The notes beneath the pieces were generated by a model that was not told the DNA's origin, searched no databases, and saw only the letters and a program-made list of their open reading frames with translations. 64,000 nt of DNA. Origin: CAZAYY01 sp964489525 (lineage in GTDB: Bacteria > Chloroflexota > Anaerolineae > Anaerolineales > JABWBV01). Made by a program: the position numbers and the translations under genes. Below are positions 55,269-64,000 of this stretch, piece after piece. Numbering within the stretch: the first letter of the stretch is position 1; every line of letters begins with the position of its first letter. The stretch spans positions 35,493 through 99,492 of the forward strand of contig CAZAYY010000016.1 of assembly GCA_964489525.1 (NCBI GenBank), in the 5' to 3' direction.

Positions 55269-58031
55269 GTGAAAATCCTTTCCACCAAAGTTGCTATTCC
55301 ACCACTACGCTCACAATCAATCCCCCGGGCACGTTTGTTCGAATTGCTTAACAAGGGTGTCGAGTGTGGTTTTTTGCTGGTTTCAGCACCTGCAGGGTAT
55401 GGAAAAACAACCCTGGTCAATTCCTGGTTGAGGAAATCGGATCGGCAGTGCATCTGGATTTCGTTGGATGAAAAGGATAATGACCTTTTCCGATTCTTTT
55501 CCTACCTGACGGCTTCAATTCGAAACGCAAATATTAAAACAGATGGAATTTTGGAGAGTGTTCTCCAGCCCCAGCAGCAAACCGACATTGAGGCCATCCT
55601 GACGCCCCTTGTGAATGAAGTTGCGCAACTGGACAGACCCATTACACTGGTTTTGGATGATTATCATCTGATCCAAAATCCACTCATTCATCAGGCAGTT
55701 GGATTCCTGGTAAAACAACATCCTCCCTCACTTCTTTTGGTCATCGTTACTCGCGCGGACCCCCCACTACAATTAGCAAAATTCCGTGCACGGGGTGAAA
55801 TGGCAGAAATCCGCCAGGCTGATTTATGCTTCACCATAGACGAAGCCGCCGAATTCTTGAAAACCACCCTGGGATTACAGCTCAACGCCGAGGAAGCCCG
55901 CGACCTTACTGAACGTACCGAAGGGTGGATTGCCGGGCTGCAAATGGCGGGGTTATCCCTGGTCAACCGGAATGATCCTGCTGAATTCATTCAATCTTTC
56001 AGTGGAGAGGATCATTTTATCCTCGATTTCCTTTTCGAAGAGGTTTTTCAAAGGCAACCACCAGAAATTCAAATTTTCCTTTTACAAACCTCCATTTTAA
56101 AACAAATGAGCGAACCTTTATGCAACGCTGTCACACAAAGGAAAGATAGCCAGGAAGTGCTCCAAACCCTGGAAATCAACAACCTTTTCGTGATTCGTTT
56201 GGATGATAAGCGCAAATGGTTTCGATATCACCATTTGTTTAACGATTTGCTCCAGGATCGATTAAGGAAGCTCCATCCAGAAACCCAGAAAGAATTACAC
56301 CTACGAGCCTGCAGTTGGTATATGGATCAGGATGACCTGGAGAGCGCAATTGACCACGCCCTCGCCGGCCAGGATTTTGAATCCGCTGCTGGCTTGATTG
56401 AGCAAGTAATCCAGCAAGAAGAAGTGCTCAACAAACTTGTTGCCATCAAAACCTGGCTTGACCTTCTTCCGTACGATGTGATCAAATCCCACCCCTGGCT
56501 TGCGGTTTACCAGGGCTGGGTGGATTTTGAAACAGGGACGAGGGAGGGGACGGAGCGGAATCTGGACACGTTGGAGCAGTCTTTAGACGCGACATTCAAA
56601 CCCAAAGACCCACAGAAAACCCATATTCTTGGACACATTTCAGCCCTGCGCGCCTATGCAGCTTTTTACAAAAAGGATATTGACAGGGCACTGGAGCTGG
56701 GACAAAAAGCTTTGCTTTTAATGCCCGAAAACGACAGAATGCGCAGCAGTGCAGCAGTCTCTTTAGGAGCTGCTTATTGGGCAAGTGGTGATGTGATCCG
56801 TACGGAGCAAGCGTTCAGCGTGGCACGGGAGGCAGGGCTGCGAATCAGCGAAATCCGAGCAGCCCCAGCGACAACCTATATGGGCATCCAACTCGTAAAA
56901 CAGGGAAAACTCTGGCAGGCTGTGGAAACCTTTATTGATGCACTTCACCTGGCAACACTACCGAATGGTATCGAGACCCCTCTTGCCGGCTTTGCCAGGA
57001 TAAAACTGGGCGATATCTTCCGGGAACAGAACCAACTTGCCCTTGCTGCTGAGCATCTTACCCGGGGTATGGAATTATGCCGAAAACTTGGACAAATAGA
57101 CATTATTGTAGATGCTTGCATTTGCCTGGGCCGTTACCAGTTATTGCTCGGGGACCTGGAAAACACGCAGGAAACCATCCAATTTGCCGACAGGATTTGC
57201 CAGAAATTCATTGTGGATTTTTGGTTGCTGTGCTGGCTGGATGACCTGCGCATCAAAGCCTGGCTTGCCGCAAATAATCTTGAAGCGGCCATCACCTGGG
57301 CAAAAACCAGCGGCTTATCAGCCAAAGGGCCATTCAGCTACCAACACGACCTCCATCACCAGAACCTGGCAAGGGTTTGGGTAGCAGAAAACACATTCAG
57401 TAATTCAGAAAAAACCTTCCTACAAGCAGAAACCCTCCTGGAAAAATTGCGCCTTGCGGCTGCTCAGGCCGGTTGGGCTCACGAACAAATCATTTTGCTG
57501 ATTCTCCAGGCCGTCAATTACCAGGCGTTGAATCACCGTGAACAAGCACTCGAAAGGCTGCTGCAGGCGGTTCTTCTTGCCGAACCGGGTGGATATTTCC
57601 GGGTGTTTGTAGATGAAGGGGAAAAAATGCAGCCATTGCTTTCAAACCTGGCGGACGTTTTGCAAAACCCTCAAAAACTGGAGAAAATCGCTCCGGACTT
57701 TCCAAAAGAAAAGAGCAGCCATTTAAAGGAATACATTTCGAAACTCATGACTGCATTCAAGGGAAAACCAGATTTAAGAGTTTCACAAGATTTCCATGCG
57801 GATCGGGGGAAAATCAGCGCTCCGGTTGCGCTTCTATCCGAAGAACTCAGCCCTCGTGAAATGGATGTATTAAGGCTACTTGCCCAAGGCCAGTCTGATA
57901 AACAAATTGCCACAGAACTGGTAATTGCGCTTGAAACCGTCCATAAACACCTGAAAAACATCTATGGCAAGTTGGACGTTCACAGTCGGGCGAAAGCCGT
58001 CATCCGGGCGCAGGAGTTAAAAATTCTCTAA
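55269..58031 (+). CDS. MalT-like LuxR-family ATP-dependent transcriptional regulator
   Basis: A 920-residue STAND-type regulator: P-loop APAGYGKTTL (40-49), Walker B LVLDDYH, the winged region ending in the FRYHHLFNDLLQ motif typical of MalT proteins, a TPR-like helical sensor domain (about 380-820), and a LuxR helix-turn-helix at the C-terminus (about 850-918: LSPREMDVLRLLAQGQSDKQ followed by the recognition helix). Such proteins are activated by ligand binding to the TPR domain plus ATP. The start is GTG at 55269 after GAGGG. The genes following in the same direction (58244-60907) are plausible targets, by position only. Confidence 0.93.
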   Translation: MKILSTKVAIPPLRSQSIPRARLFELLNKGVECGFLLVSAPAGYGKTTLVNSWLRKSDRQCIWISLDEKDNDLFRFFSYLTASIRNANIKTDGILESVLQPQQQTDIEAILTPLVNEVAQLDRPITLVLDDYHLIQNPLIHQAVGFLVKQHPPSLLLVIVTRADPPLQLAKFRARGEMAEIRQADLCFTIDEAAEFLKTTLGLQLNAEEARDLTERTEGWIAGLQMAGLSLVNRNDPAEFIQSFSGEDHFILDFLFEEVFQRQPPEIQIFLLQTSILKQMSEPLCNAVTQRKDSQEVLQTLEINNLFVIRLDDKRKWFRYHHLFNDLLQDRLRKLHPETQKELHLRACSWYMDQDDLESAIDHALAGQDFESAAGLIEQVIQQEEVLNKLVAIKTWLDLLPYDVIKSHPWLAVYQGWVDFETGTREGTERNLDTLEQSLDATFKPKDPQKTHILGHISALRAYAAFYKKDIDRALELGQKALLLMPENDRMRSSAAVSLGAAYWASGDVIRTEQAFSVAREAGLRISEIRAAPATTYMGIQLVKQGKLWQAVETFIDALHLATLPNGIETPLAGFARIKLGDIFREQNQLALAAEHLTRGMELCRKLGQIDIIVDACICLGRYQLLLGDLENTQETIQFADRICQKFIVDFWLLCWLDDLRIKAWLAANNLEAAITWAKTSGLSAKGPFSYQHDLHHQNLARVWVAENTFSNSEKTFLQAETLLEKLRLAAAQAGWAHEQIILLILQAVNYQALNHREQALERLLQAVLLAEPGGYFRVFVDEGEKMQPLLSNLADVLQNPQKLEKIAPDFPKEKSSHLKEYISKLMTAFKGKPDLRVSQDFHADRGKISAPVALLSEELSPREMDVLRLLAQGQSDKQIATELVIALETVHKHLKNIYGKLDVHSRAKAVIRAQELKIL

Positions 58032-58243
58032 CCATAACCCATTCGCCCCATCCCATTCCCCGCTTTCAAGCATCAAAAAGGAGCTGGTATACAGGGGAAT
58101 GGGGTGAGCCTTATTCCCGAACACTCAAAATACCCCTTCTATACCCCTTTTCGGGCCTGTTATTCATGGGCTTTTATTGTATCTTTTAATTGAAAATATC
58201 ATCAACCAATCGGCTTGGATTGGACTCAAGGTTTTAAGGAGAT

Positions 58244-58549
58244 ATGCAGCCGGTTGCCAATGGGTCAGACGACTTACCCATAAACGGTTTTTTTATGAAC
58301 AAGAATCTGAATAACGAAGGATCGGTATTTCACATTCAGCTTAAAGAAACCCTGAAAGCCTCTGATGGGGAACGGTTTGGCGATTTCTCAATTACTCGAC
58401 TCTCAAATGGAGAGACTTTATTGGCTGGTAGATTTCTCGACCAGGCTGCCCTGAGAGGGTTTCTCAATTATCTTTGGGATTTAAATTTTACGGTTTTATA
58501 TCTTAAAAAAATGGATGAACCTACAAACATTGAAATAAAACCCGGCTAA
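58244..58549 (+). CDS. Small protein of unknown function, DQAALxGxLN motif
   Basis: A 101-residue protein. The C-terminal LAGRFLDQAALRGFLNYLWDLN region (read as two parts, GRFLDQAALRGFL and NYLWDLNF) resembles a small-protein family in Actinobacteria and Chloroflexota with a GxxxDQAALHGLL motif. Those proteins often sit beside membrane proteins and regulators; I know no biochemical function for them. AAGGAG lies only 2 nt before the ATG, which is short; an internal ATG at 58295 lacks any site. It is followed by the CPBP protease gene, in a likely operon. Confidence 0.7.
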   Translation: MQPVANGSDDLPINGFFMNKNLNNEGSVFHIQLKETLKASDGERFGDFSITRLSNGETLLAGRFLDQAALRGFLNYLWDLNFTVLYLKKMDEPTNIEIKPG

Positions 58550-58608
58550 CACAGGCAGGCAGCCTCGTTATTCTGCCCGAGCTGAGAATTTGTTAAATGG
58601 AGGAGATC

Positions 58609-59493
58609 ATGGATAACTCAAAAACATCCTTTAAAAGGATCCTGGACGATAAGCAAACGATTCAATCGCTTGGTGTTTTTGTTGTGCTGCTTACCGGCGA
58701 AGCCGCTATTTTCATTCTCGGCTCCCACTATTTCGTGGTCTTCCCAACAAATAAAAACTTGGTTTTCAACCTTGTTATTTCCGCTGTGTTCCTTGCCGCC
58801 ACATTCTGGTTTAAGTATAACCCTCGCCTGAAGAAGCATTGGCAAATCCCACTCGTATTATTTGCAGCCTCGATCGCATTTCCATTCACCGCCATCTTTG
58901 ATGGGTGGATTCGCGCCGCACTTAAGTGGTTTGCCGTTACGACAGATACATCGAAGGGGCTGGCGATCGAAAAAGTGGGTGAAATGGTTTTAAAAGTGCT
59001 CCCCATTTTGGTAGTTATGAAATTCGCTGGCGTTGATTTTGGATCAATTTTCTTGAAACGCGGGAATTTAAAACAAGGGGTGGGCATTGGCCTGTTAGTG
59101 TTCTTCTTCCTTGGCTCTGCATCTTTTATGTTCGCAGCCCAGCGCTTCACGAGCATGGATGCCCTGCAGAACGCACTTGTTTGGGGGCTCGTTTTTTCTT
59201 TTGCCAACAGCTTCATGGAAGAATTGTGGATGCGCGGCATTTTATTGAAGCGATTTGAAACTTTATTAGGAACCAATGGTTCTGCCTGGCTGACATCCAT
59301 TGTATTCGCTTCCATGCATAGTTTTGTGTACTATTTCATGCCCTCCGCAATTCCATTCTTTTTTGTTAACACCCTCGCCCTTGGGCTGGCATGCAGCTAT
59401 TTGATGCTGAAATCCGACAGCATACTGGGATCTCTCATTATCCACGCCGCGTCCGACTTTTTCCTTTTCCTGGCGATATTAGCCAATGCGTAA
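58609..59493 (+). CDS. CPBP-family intramembrane glutamic-type protease
   Basis: A 294-residue protein with about eight membrane helices. Motif 1 is EELWMRG (about 204-210, the EExxxR pattern), motif 2 the His in ASMHSF (about 234) and motif 3 the His in IIHAASDF (about 279). These are the CAAX/CPBP (Rce1-like, M79/ABI) catalytic residues. Bacterial members process prenylated or small peptides, or act in bacteriocin self-immunity; the substrate is unknown. I chose the ATG at 58609 because GGAGGAG precedes it; the ATG at 58597 overlaps that site. It overlaps the next gene by 8 bp. Confidence 0.88.
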   Translation: MDNSKTSFKRILDDKQTIQSLGVFVVLLTGEAAIFILGSHYFVVFPTNKNLVFNLVISAVFLAATFWFKYNPRLKKHWQIPLVLFAASIAFPFTAIFDGWIRAALKWFAVTTDTSKGLAIEKVGEMVLKVLPILVVMKFAGVDFGSIFLKRGNLKQGVGIGLLVFFFLGSASFMFAAQRFTSMDALQNALVWGLVFSFANSFMEELWMRGILLKRFETLLGTNGSAWLTSIVFASMHSFVYYFMPSAIPFFFVNTLALGLACSYLMLKSDSILGSLIIHAASDFFLFLAILANA

Positions 59494-60907
59494 ACAAAAC
59501 AGGATTCAAATGAAAATGCGTGCGTTCTTAATTTTGCTTGTCCTAACAGGGCTGTCCGCGTGCCAGTTGACAGACCATCCGGAGGTTTTCATAATGAACA
59601 AATATGCCATTGTCAATGTATCTATTGTCGACGTGGAACATGGGAAAATCATTCCCGCTCAAACCGTGATCATTGCTGGAAAAGCCATAGCCCATATTGA
59701 GGCATTTAAAAAGAACGGCAAATATCCAGGTGCAACGATTATTGATGGAACCGGACTGTTCCTGGTTCCTGGATTGGTGGATGCACATGTTCATTATTAT
59801 GATGCGCCTGTTTTCGGACGCGCTCTGATTGCAAATGGCGTCTTGTTGGTTCGAGATATGGGTATGCCCAATGATTACATTCTGCCATTAAGGGACAAGT
59901 TGAACAGTGGTGAGGTTTTAGGCCCAGATATGGTCGCGACGGGCAGTATATTGGATGGGTATCCGCCCATCATACCGCTTACTTCCATTGGGATCAGCAC
60001 GCCGGAAACTGGGCGTGCTGCGGTTCGCAACCAGTACCAACTGGGCGTAGATATGATCAAAGTGTACAGCGCCCTGGACAAGGAGGTACTGATAGCCATT
60101 ATTCAGGAAGCCCAGCGCATTGGGATAAAGGTCGTTGGTCATGTTCCAGATCGTGTTTATCTTGAGGATGCAGTAGCAGCAGGAATGAGCAGCATTGAAC
60201 ACTGGTTTGGCTTCCAAAAAGTCATTGTAAAATTATTAGGCGAGCCAGTCAACCTCGGACCTGGATGGATGAGTTCGGATGCAATTTATTTGACTCGCCT
60301 TTCAGAGGTAGACCCACAGGCTCTGCAGCTTTTTTACCAGCGACTGCGATCGAGTGGGGTTGTTGTCGTCCCAACGATTGTAACCTTCAAAAACTGGCCG
60401 AATATCCAAACCCTGAACCATGAAAGCATGCTTCACGGAGAATACATTTCGAACCAACTTTTTGAAATATGGAAAACTCAGTGGGTAGGTCAAACGGAGA
60501 TCCCAGATATTATCTGGCAAAGCTGGGCACAAATGGTCAAGCAGATGAATGATGCAGGAATTCCACTCATGGTGGGCACCGATTTAATGTGCCCAGGCTT
60601 AATCCCGGGCTATTCGGTCCATGAAGAAATGGTCATCTGGCAAGAAGCAGGAATCCCACCTGCTGACATCTTGCGGAGTGCCACACTTGTACCCGCCAAA
60701 TTTTTGAATCGGGAAAATTTTTCAGGAAGCATTCAGGAAGGAAAAACGGCTTCGGTGTTCCTTGTCAATGCGAACCCTCTTGAAGATATCCGGAATGCGC
60801 AAAAGATTGTGGGGGTATTTCTAAAGGGCAAATACTTCAACTGCCAGGAACTGGACCGCCTGCTTACTGAAGCCAGGGAACTTGCCAAAAACGAATCCCC
60901 AAGGTAA
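59486..60907 (+). CDS. Lipoprotein amidohydrolase (imidazolonepropionase/prolidase-like)
   Basis: A 473-residue exported lipoprotein: lipobox LSAC with lipidated C26, then an amidohydrolase barrel. Metal ligands visible are H101 and H103 (DAHVH), K192 (MIKVYS, probably carboxylated), H219 (VGHVP), H239 (IEHW) and the Asp of MVGTDLM. The set is complete, so it should be an active binuclear hydrolase. Relatives hydrolyse Xaa-Pro or Xaa-Lys/Arg peptides or cyclic amides; the substrate is open. It overlaps the CPBP protease gene, so both are probably made together, perhaps in extracytoplasmic peptide processing. An internal start at 59510 is possible. Confidence 0.88.
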   Translation: MRKQNRIQMKMRAFLILLVLTGLSACQLTDHPEVFIMNKYAIVNVSIVDVEHGKIIPAQTVIIAGKAIAHIEAFKKNGKYPGATIIDGTGLFLVPGLVDAHVHYYDAPVFGRALIANGVLLVRDMGMPNDYILPLRDKLNSGEVLGPDMVATGSILDGYPPIIPLTSIGISTPETGRAAVRNQYQLGVDMIKVYSALDKEVLIAIIQEAQRIGIKVVGHVPDRVYLEDAVAAGMSSIEHWFGFQKVIVKLLGEPVNLGPGWMSSDAIYLTRLSEVDPQALQLFYQRLRSSGVVVVPTIVTFKNWPNIQTLNHESMLHGEYISNQLFEIWKTQWVGQTEIPDIIWQSWAQMVKQMNDAGIPLMVGTDLMCPGLIPGYSVHEEMVIWQEAGIPPADILRSATLVPAKFLNRENFSGSIQEGKTASVFLVNANPLEDIRNAQKIVGVFLKGKYFNCQELDRLLTEARELAKNESPR

Positions 60908-60970
60908 ACAACCGCCAGACAATTGGTTGAACAGAGCAAACCGGGCTGCACTGTACAACCACGCACACCT

Positions 60971-61645
60971 TTAAGAGATTCCGTTCAACCGGGCCAACAA
61001 ACTCTCCAGGGAAAGGTGTGCCAGCGAGTTGAGAACGAGGGTGGCATGAGAAATATTCAACTGGCGCGAGATGGGGTTTGGGACACCCACAACATAAGCG
61101 CCAGCGGCACGGGCAGCCGTGATTCCGTTGGGAGAGTCTTCTAACACAACGGTCTCAGATGGCTGGACCCCGAAAAAGTCCATTACACCCTTAAAAAGGT
61201 CGGGGGCAGGTTTCGGACGAGCAACATCATCCCGGCAGAGAACCACCTCAAAGCGGTTGAACAAACCCAATCGAGTCAGATGGCTGTCCACCCAGGAATG
61301 GGGCGAACTGGAAGCCAGGCCAATGCGCAGGCCAAGGGCCTGGGCAGCGTCGAGGTATTCCAGCACACCCGGCAAAATGGGCTGCTCGTAAATCATTTGC
61401 AAACTGAGCTGGCTGCGGCGCGCACGCAGACGCTCACAATCCAGGTTCTGGTTGGTGAGCGTCTGCAAATGTGTACAGGGGTCAAATGTAGAACCGCTGT
61501 CCCCGCCCAAAATGGTCATCCACAAATCCATTGGCATGGTATGACCATATTCCTGGTAAATGGTATCCCAGGATTGGTATTCAGGGGTTTCCGTGTCTAC
61601 AATCAGGCCGTCAAAATCAAAAATAATTGCCTTAATTGGCGGCAT
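60971..61645 (-). CDS. HAD-superfamily hydrolase (IA, beta-phosphoglucomutase-like)
   Basis: A 224-residue protein. Motif I is DFDGLIVDT (nucleophile D10, acid D12), motif II the Ser in LASSSP, motif III the Lys in RPKPAPD and motif IV LEDSPNG. The helical cap between motifs I and II is of the C1 type. The most likely activity is a sugar-phosphate phosphatase or phosphomutase. It begins 9 bp after nuoN, so it is co-transcribed with complex I genes, although no functional link is known. Confidence 0.92.
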   Translation of the reverse strand: MPPIKAIIFDFDGLIVDTETPEYQSWDTIYQEYGHTMPMDLWMTILGGDSGSTFDPCTHLQTLTNQNLDCERLRARRSQLSLQMIYEQPILPGVLEYLDAAQALGLRIGLASSSPHSWVDSHLTRLGLFNRFEVVLCRDDVARPKPAPDLFKGVMDFFGVQPSETVVLEDSPNGITAARAAGAYVVGVPNPISRQLNISHATLVLNSLAHLSLESLLARLNGIS

Positions 61646-61654
61646 GGAAAATCA

Positions 61655-63127
61655 CTAAAACCGGAATAGGACAGCCCCGGCAGCCCAATCGAACAGCGGA
61701 CTGGCAAAAATCGCCAGAATCACCACGCAAGCAGCGGATATGGCCGCGGTCAGGTTAAGCCAGGGTTCAGAGCGCACTTCTGGGTTGCCTTCGTGCATGT
61801 ACATCAATACCACCACACGCAGGTAGTAATACGCAGAGATCAGCGATGTGATGACACCAATGACCGCCAGGCCCACAAAGCCGCCTTCAATGGTCGTGCG
61901 GAAGAGGAACAGCTTACCGGCAAACCCCAACGTTGGGGGAAGGCCGGTGAGTGAAAGCATGAAGATCGTCATAATCGCAGCCAGCAGCGGGCGTTTGCGG
62001 CCCAGTCCGGCGTAATCGGCGATTTTCAACCCTTTGTGATGCCCGTCGGCATCATCTGCCACCTGCTCCAGGGAAATGACCACCGCCCACACGCCAAAGC
62101 TGGTCAGCGTAAAAGCCAGCAGGTAGAAGAGGGCAGAAGCAACTGAATCTGCAGATACGGCCCGGTTGGCAAAGGGAACAAATGCCATCAGAATGTAACC
62201 AGCCTGGGAAATCGAAGAGTAGGCTAACATGCGTTTGATACTTACCTGGCTGATCGCCAGCAGGTTGCCAACAATCAAGGTCACCGCAGCCAACCCCCAG
62301 AACACTTCCGTAAGGCCCCCGGCCAGGTCGTAAGCGCCAGCAAATCCAACGGCAAAAACCCTCAACAGCGCTGCAAAACCACCCGCCTTTGCGCCCACCG
62401 CCATGAACGAGGTGATGGGAGACGGGGCACCCTGGTAAACATCAGGCGACCACATATGAAAAGGCACCGCACCCACTTTGAAGCCGAGGCCAACCAGAAT
62501 GAGGGCTGCACCCAGAGTGAGCAGCACAGGTGAAAATTCACCCGATTTGATGACACCTACAATGGCCTGCAAACCTGTTGAGCCCGTTGCCCCATAAACC
62601 AGCGCAATGCCATACACCACAAAACCGGAGGCAAACGCACCCAGCATAAAGTATTTAAGCGCAGATTCTTCCGATTCCACCCGTGGACGGGCTGAACCCG
62701 CCAGCACATACAGCGGGATGGAAAGCAGTTCCAGCGCCAAAAAAACCATAATCAGGTCGTTGGCATATGCCATCAGCATCATACCAGAGATGGCAAACAG
62801 CATCAGCACATAGTATTCGCCAGAGGCCATATCCATGCGTTTAAGGTAATCGTAGGACTGGGCCACAGCAAACAAGCCGCTGGCCAGAAACAGGGCGCTC
62901 AGGAATGCCGCGAAACTATCGGCTGCCGCCATCCCCCCAAAACCCAGCCGGGCTGTGGACGAGGTCAGCAGCGTTACTGCGAGCGCACCTGCCAACCCCA
63001 CTGCAGCCAGGATGGCCGTGATGCCTTTTCGCTCCTTGAGGAAAAAAACATCCACCAGCAGCAGGATACAAGCCCAGGCTGCCAGGACAAGAACAGGGAG
63101 GATCGATAGCAGGTCGTTCAGATTCAT
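61655..63127 (-). CDS. nuoN: NADH-quinone oxidoreductase subunit N
   Basis: A 490-residue antiporter-like subunit of respiratory complex I with about 14 membrane helices. Seen are the conserved Glu in LALELLSIPLY (TM5), the Lys in GLGFKVGAVPFHMWSPDVY (TM7), YQGAPSPIT, and the Lys/Ser region VSIKRMLAYSSISQAGY (TM8). Length and motifs mark NuoN rather than NuoM or NuoL. It lies 15 bp downstream of nuoM in the usual M-N order at the end of the operon. Confidence 0.96.
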   Translation of the reverse strand: MNLNDLLSILPVLVLAAWACILLLVDVFFLKERKGITAILAAVGLAGALAVTLLTSSTARLGFGGMAAADSFAAFLSALFLASGLFAVAQSYDYLKRMDMASGEYYVLMLFAISGMMLMAYANDLIMVFLALELLSIPLYVLAGSARPRVESEESALKYFMLGAFASGFVVYGIALVYGATGSTGLQAIVGVIKSGEFSPVLLTLGAALILVGLGFKVGAVPFHMWSPDVYQGAPSPITSFMAVGAKAGGFAALLRVFAVGFAGAYDLAGGLTEVFWGLAAVTLIVGNLLAISQVSIKRMLAYSSISQAGYILMAFVPFANRAVSADSVASALFYLLAFTLTSFGVWAVVISLEQVADDADGHHKGLKIADYAGLGRKRPLLAAIMTIFMLSLTGLPPTLGFAGKLFLFRTTIEGGFVGLAVIGVITSLISAYYYLRVVVLMYMHEGNPEVRSEPWLNLTAAISAACVVILAIFASPLFDWAAGAVLFRF

Positions 63128-63142
63128 GGTTGACTCACTTTT

Positions 63143-64000
63143 CTAGTGCAAGGCGGCCGAAGCTGCCGTTACAATTTGAACCAGCTTGTCTACCGAGGGG
63201 CCGATCAGTTCGAAAAATGGCTTCGGGTACAAACCAATCCAGAAAATAAAGACCAACAGCGGCAGAAGGGTAACCACTTCGCGCCAGTTTAAGTCTTTCA
63301 GGTGTTTGTTCTCTTCGTGCTCCACCGGGCCGAGGAACATCTTCTGGAACATGTACAACATATAGATGGCTGCCAGGATCACGCCAAGAGCGGCCAGGCC
63401 GGCAAACCAATAAGAACCCAGCGCTTTCGACCCAAAAGCACCCAGCAAAATGGCAAACTCACCCACGAACCCATTCAGGCCGGGTAAACCCATCGAAGAA
63501 AGGGTGACAATCAGGGTGAGCACTGCGTATACCGGCATAACCGACCACAAGCCGCCAAAGGCGCTGAGTTCGCGCGTATGGCGCCGTTCGTAAATCATGC
63601 CGACAATTAAAAACAGGGCGCCGGTGCTCAACCCGTGGTTGATCATTTGTAAAATACCGCCCTGAATGCCCTGCGGATTGAGGGCAAACAGGCCCAACAT
63701 CACAAACCCAAGGTGGCTTACAGAAGAGTATGCAACCAGCTTCTTGACATCTTTTTGGGCAAACGAAACCACCGCCCCGTACAAAATGCCAATCACCGCC
63801 AAAACAGCCATGGCCGGGGCCAGCTGCACAGCTGCATCTGGGAACATCGGCAGGTTGAAACGTACAAAGCCGTATGTGCCCATCTTCAGCAGTACACCCG
63901 CAAGAATGACGGAGCCAGCCGTCGGGGCTTCCACGTGGGCATCGGGCAGCCAGGAGTGCAGCGGCCACATGGGCACTTTGATGGCAAACGCTGCGGCAAA
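63143..64000 (-). CDS. nuoM: NADH-quinone oxidoreductase subunit M, 5' end outside window
   Basis: The C-terminal 285 residues of a complex I antiporter-like subunit; the reading frame is open to the right edge. Diagnostic are PMWPLHSWLPDAHVEAPTAG, the LLKMGTYGF region (Lys in TM8), KDVKKLVAYSSVSHLGFVML and MINHGLSTGALFLIVGMIYE. The last motif and the long C-terminal region match NuoM. The GTG at 63976 is an internal codon, not the start. Confidence 0.96.
   Translation of the reverse strand, partial: FAAAFAIKVPMWPLHSWLPDAHVEAPTAGSVILAGVLLKMGTYGFVRFNLPMFPDAAVQLAPAMAVLAVIGILYGAVVSFAQKDVKKLVAYSSVSHLGFVMLGLFALNPQGIQGGILQMINHGLSTGALFLIVGMIYERRHTRELSAFGGLWSVMPVYAVLTLIVTLSSMGLPGLNGFVGEFAILLGAFGSKALGSYWFAGLAALGVILAAIYMLYMFQKMFLGPVEHEENKHLKDLNWREVVTLLPLLVFIFWIGLYPKPFFELIGPSVDKLVQIVTAASAALH

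Noticed and set aside
58060..58110. Inverted repeat CCCATTCCCC / GGGGAATGGG as terminator of the LuxR-type gene
   Set aside because: The loop is about 35 nt and no T-run follows, so an intrinsic terminator is not supported.

Overview
The window looks like a chromosome segment of a free-living bacterium, most likely Chloroflexota of the Anaerolineae type. This is inferred from gene content only: a giant DUF11-repeat secreted protein, a MalT-like LuxR regulator, a DUF4129/MoxR/DUF58 operon, a kinase-peptidase-aminotransferase fusion, GTG/TTG starts and a complex I operon. No 16S rRNA gene is present to confirm it.

Region 1 (1-30166, minus strand) is a single uninterrupted reading frame of at least 10,055 codons that runs off the left edge. 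It encodes a signal peptide, a beta-helix-like head, a jelly-roll-like segment, Asp/Gly-rich Ca-binding-like repeats, and then about 62 visible DUF11 (conserved repeat, CARDB/Ig-like) modules averaging about 134 residues. The modules are ordered in a four-module super-repeat of about 1.5-1.9 kb. Most other open frames in this 30 kb are antisense shadows. A leader of about 650 bp (30167-30814) holds an in-frame upstream extension, a perfect hairpin and two promoter candidates.

Region 2 (30815-35107, plus) is a compact operon: DUF4129 membrane protein, membrane protein, MoxR AAA+ ATPase (broken by a one-base frameshift), DUF58 protein and a small membrane protein. Two minus-strand tRNA genes follow, Ile-CAT type and Gly-TCC.

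Region 3 (35311-45255) contains ettA bracketed by two palindromic elements with a shared loop, a small unknown protein, a heptamer tandem repeat and glnA with a clear promoter and terminator. Next come a minus-strand O-methyltransferase/DDAH pair and an alpha/beta hydrolase. Divergent from these is a three-domain phosphotransferase/M23/class III aminotransferase protein.

Region 4 (45256-50331, plus) starts with a 600-bp gene-free stretch containing a MITE-like inverted repeat. It continues with a membrane cytochrome c, a DsbB/BdbC-type thiol oxidoreductase and an NfeD-type membrane protease, then lipA and an ADP-ribosylglycohydrolase.

Region 5 (50323-64000) holds a membrane protein plus a metallophosphoesterase with altered active-site motifs, a zinc-ribbon membrane protein, mscL with a C-terminal zinc ribbon and a DUF2207 protein. 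A MalT-like LuxR regulator follows, with a downstream cluster of a small unknown protein, a CPBP protease and a lipoprotein amidohydrolase. The window ends in a minus-strand nuoM-nuoN-HAD hydrolase operon, with nuoM truncated by the right edge.
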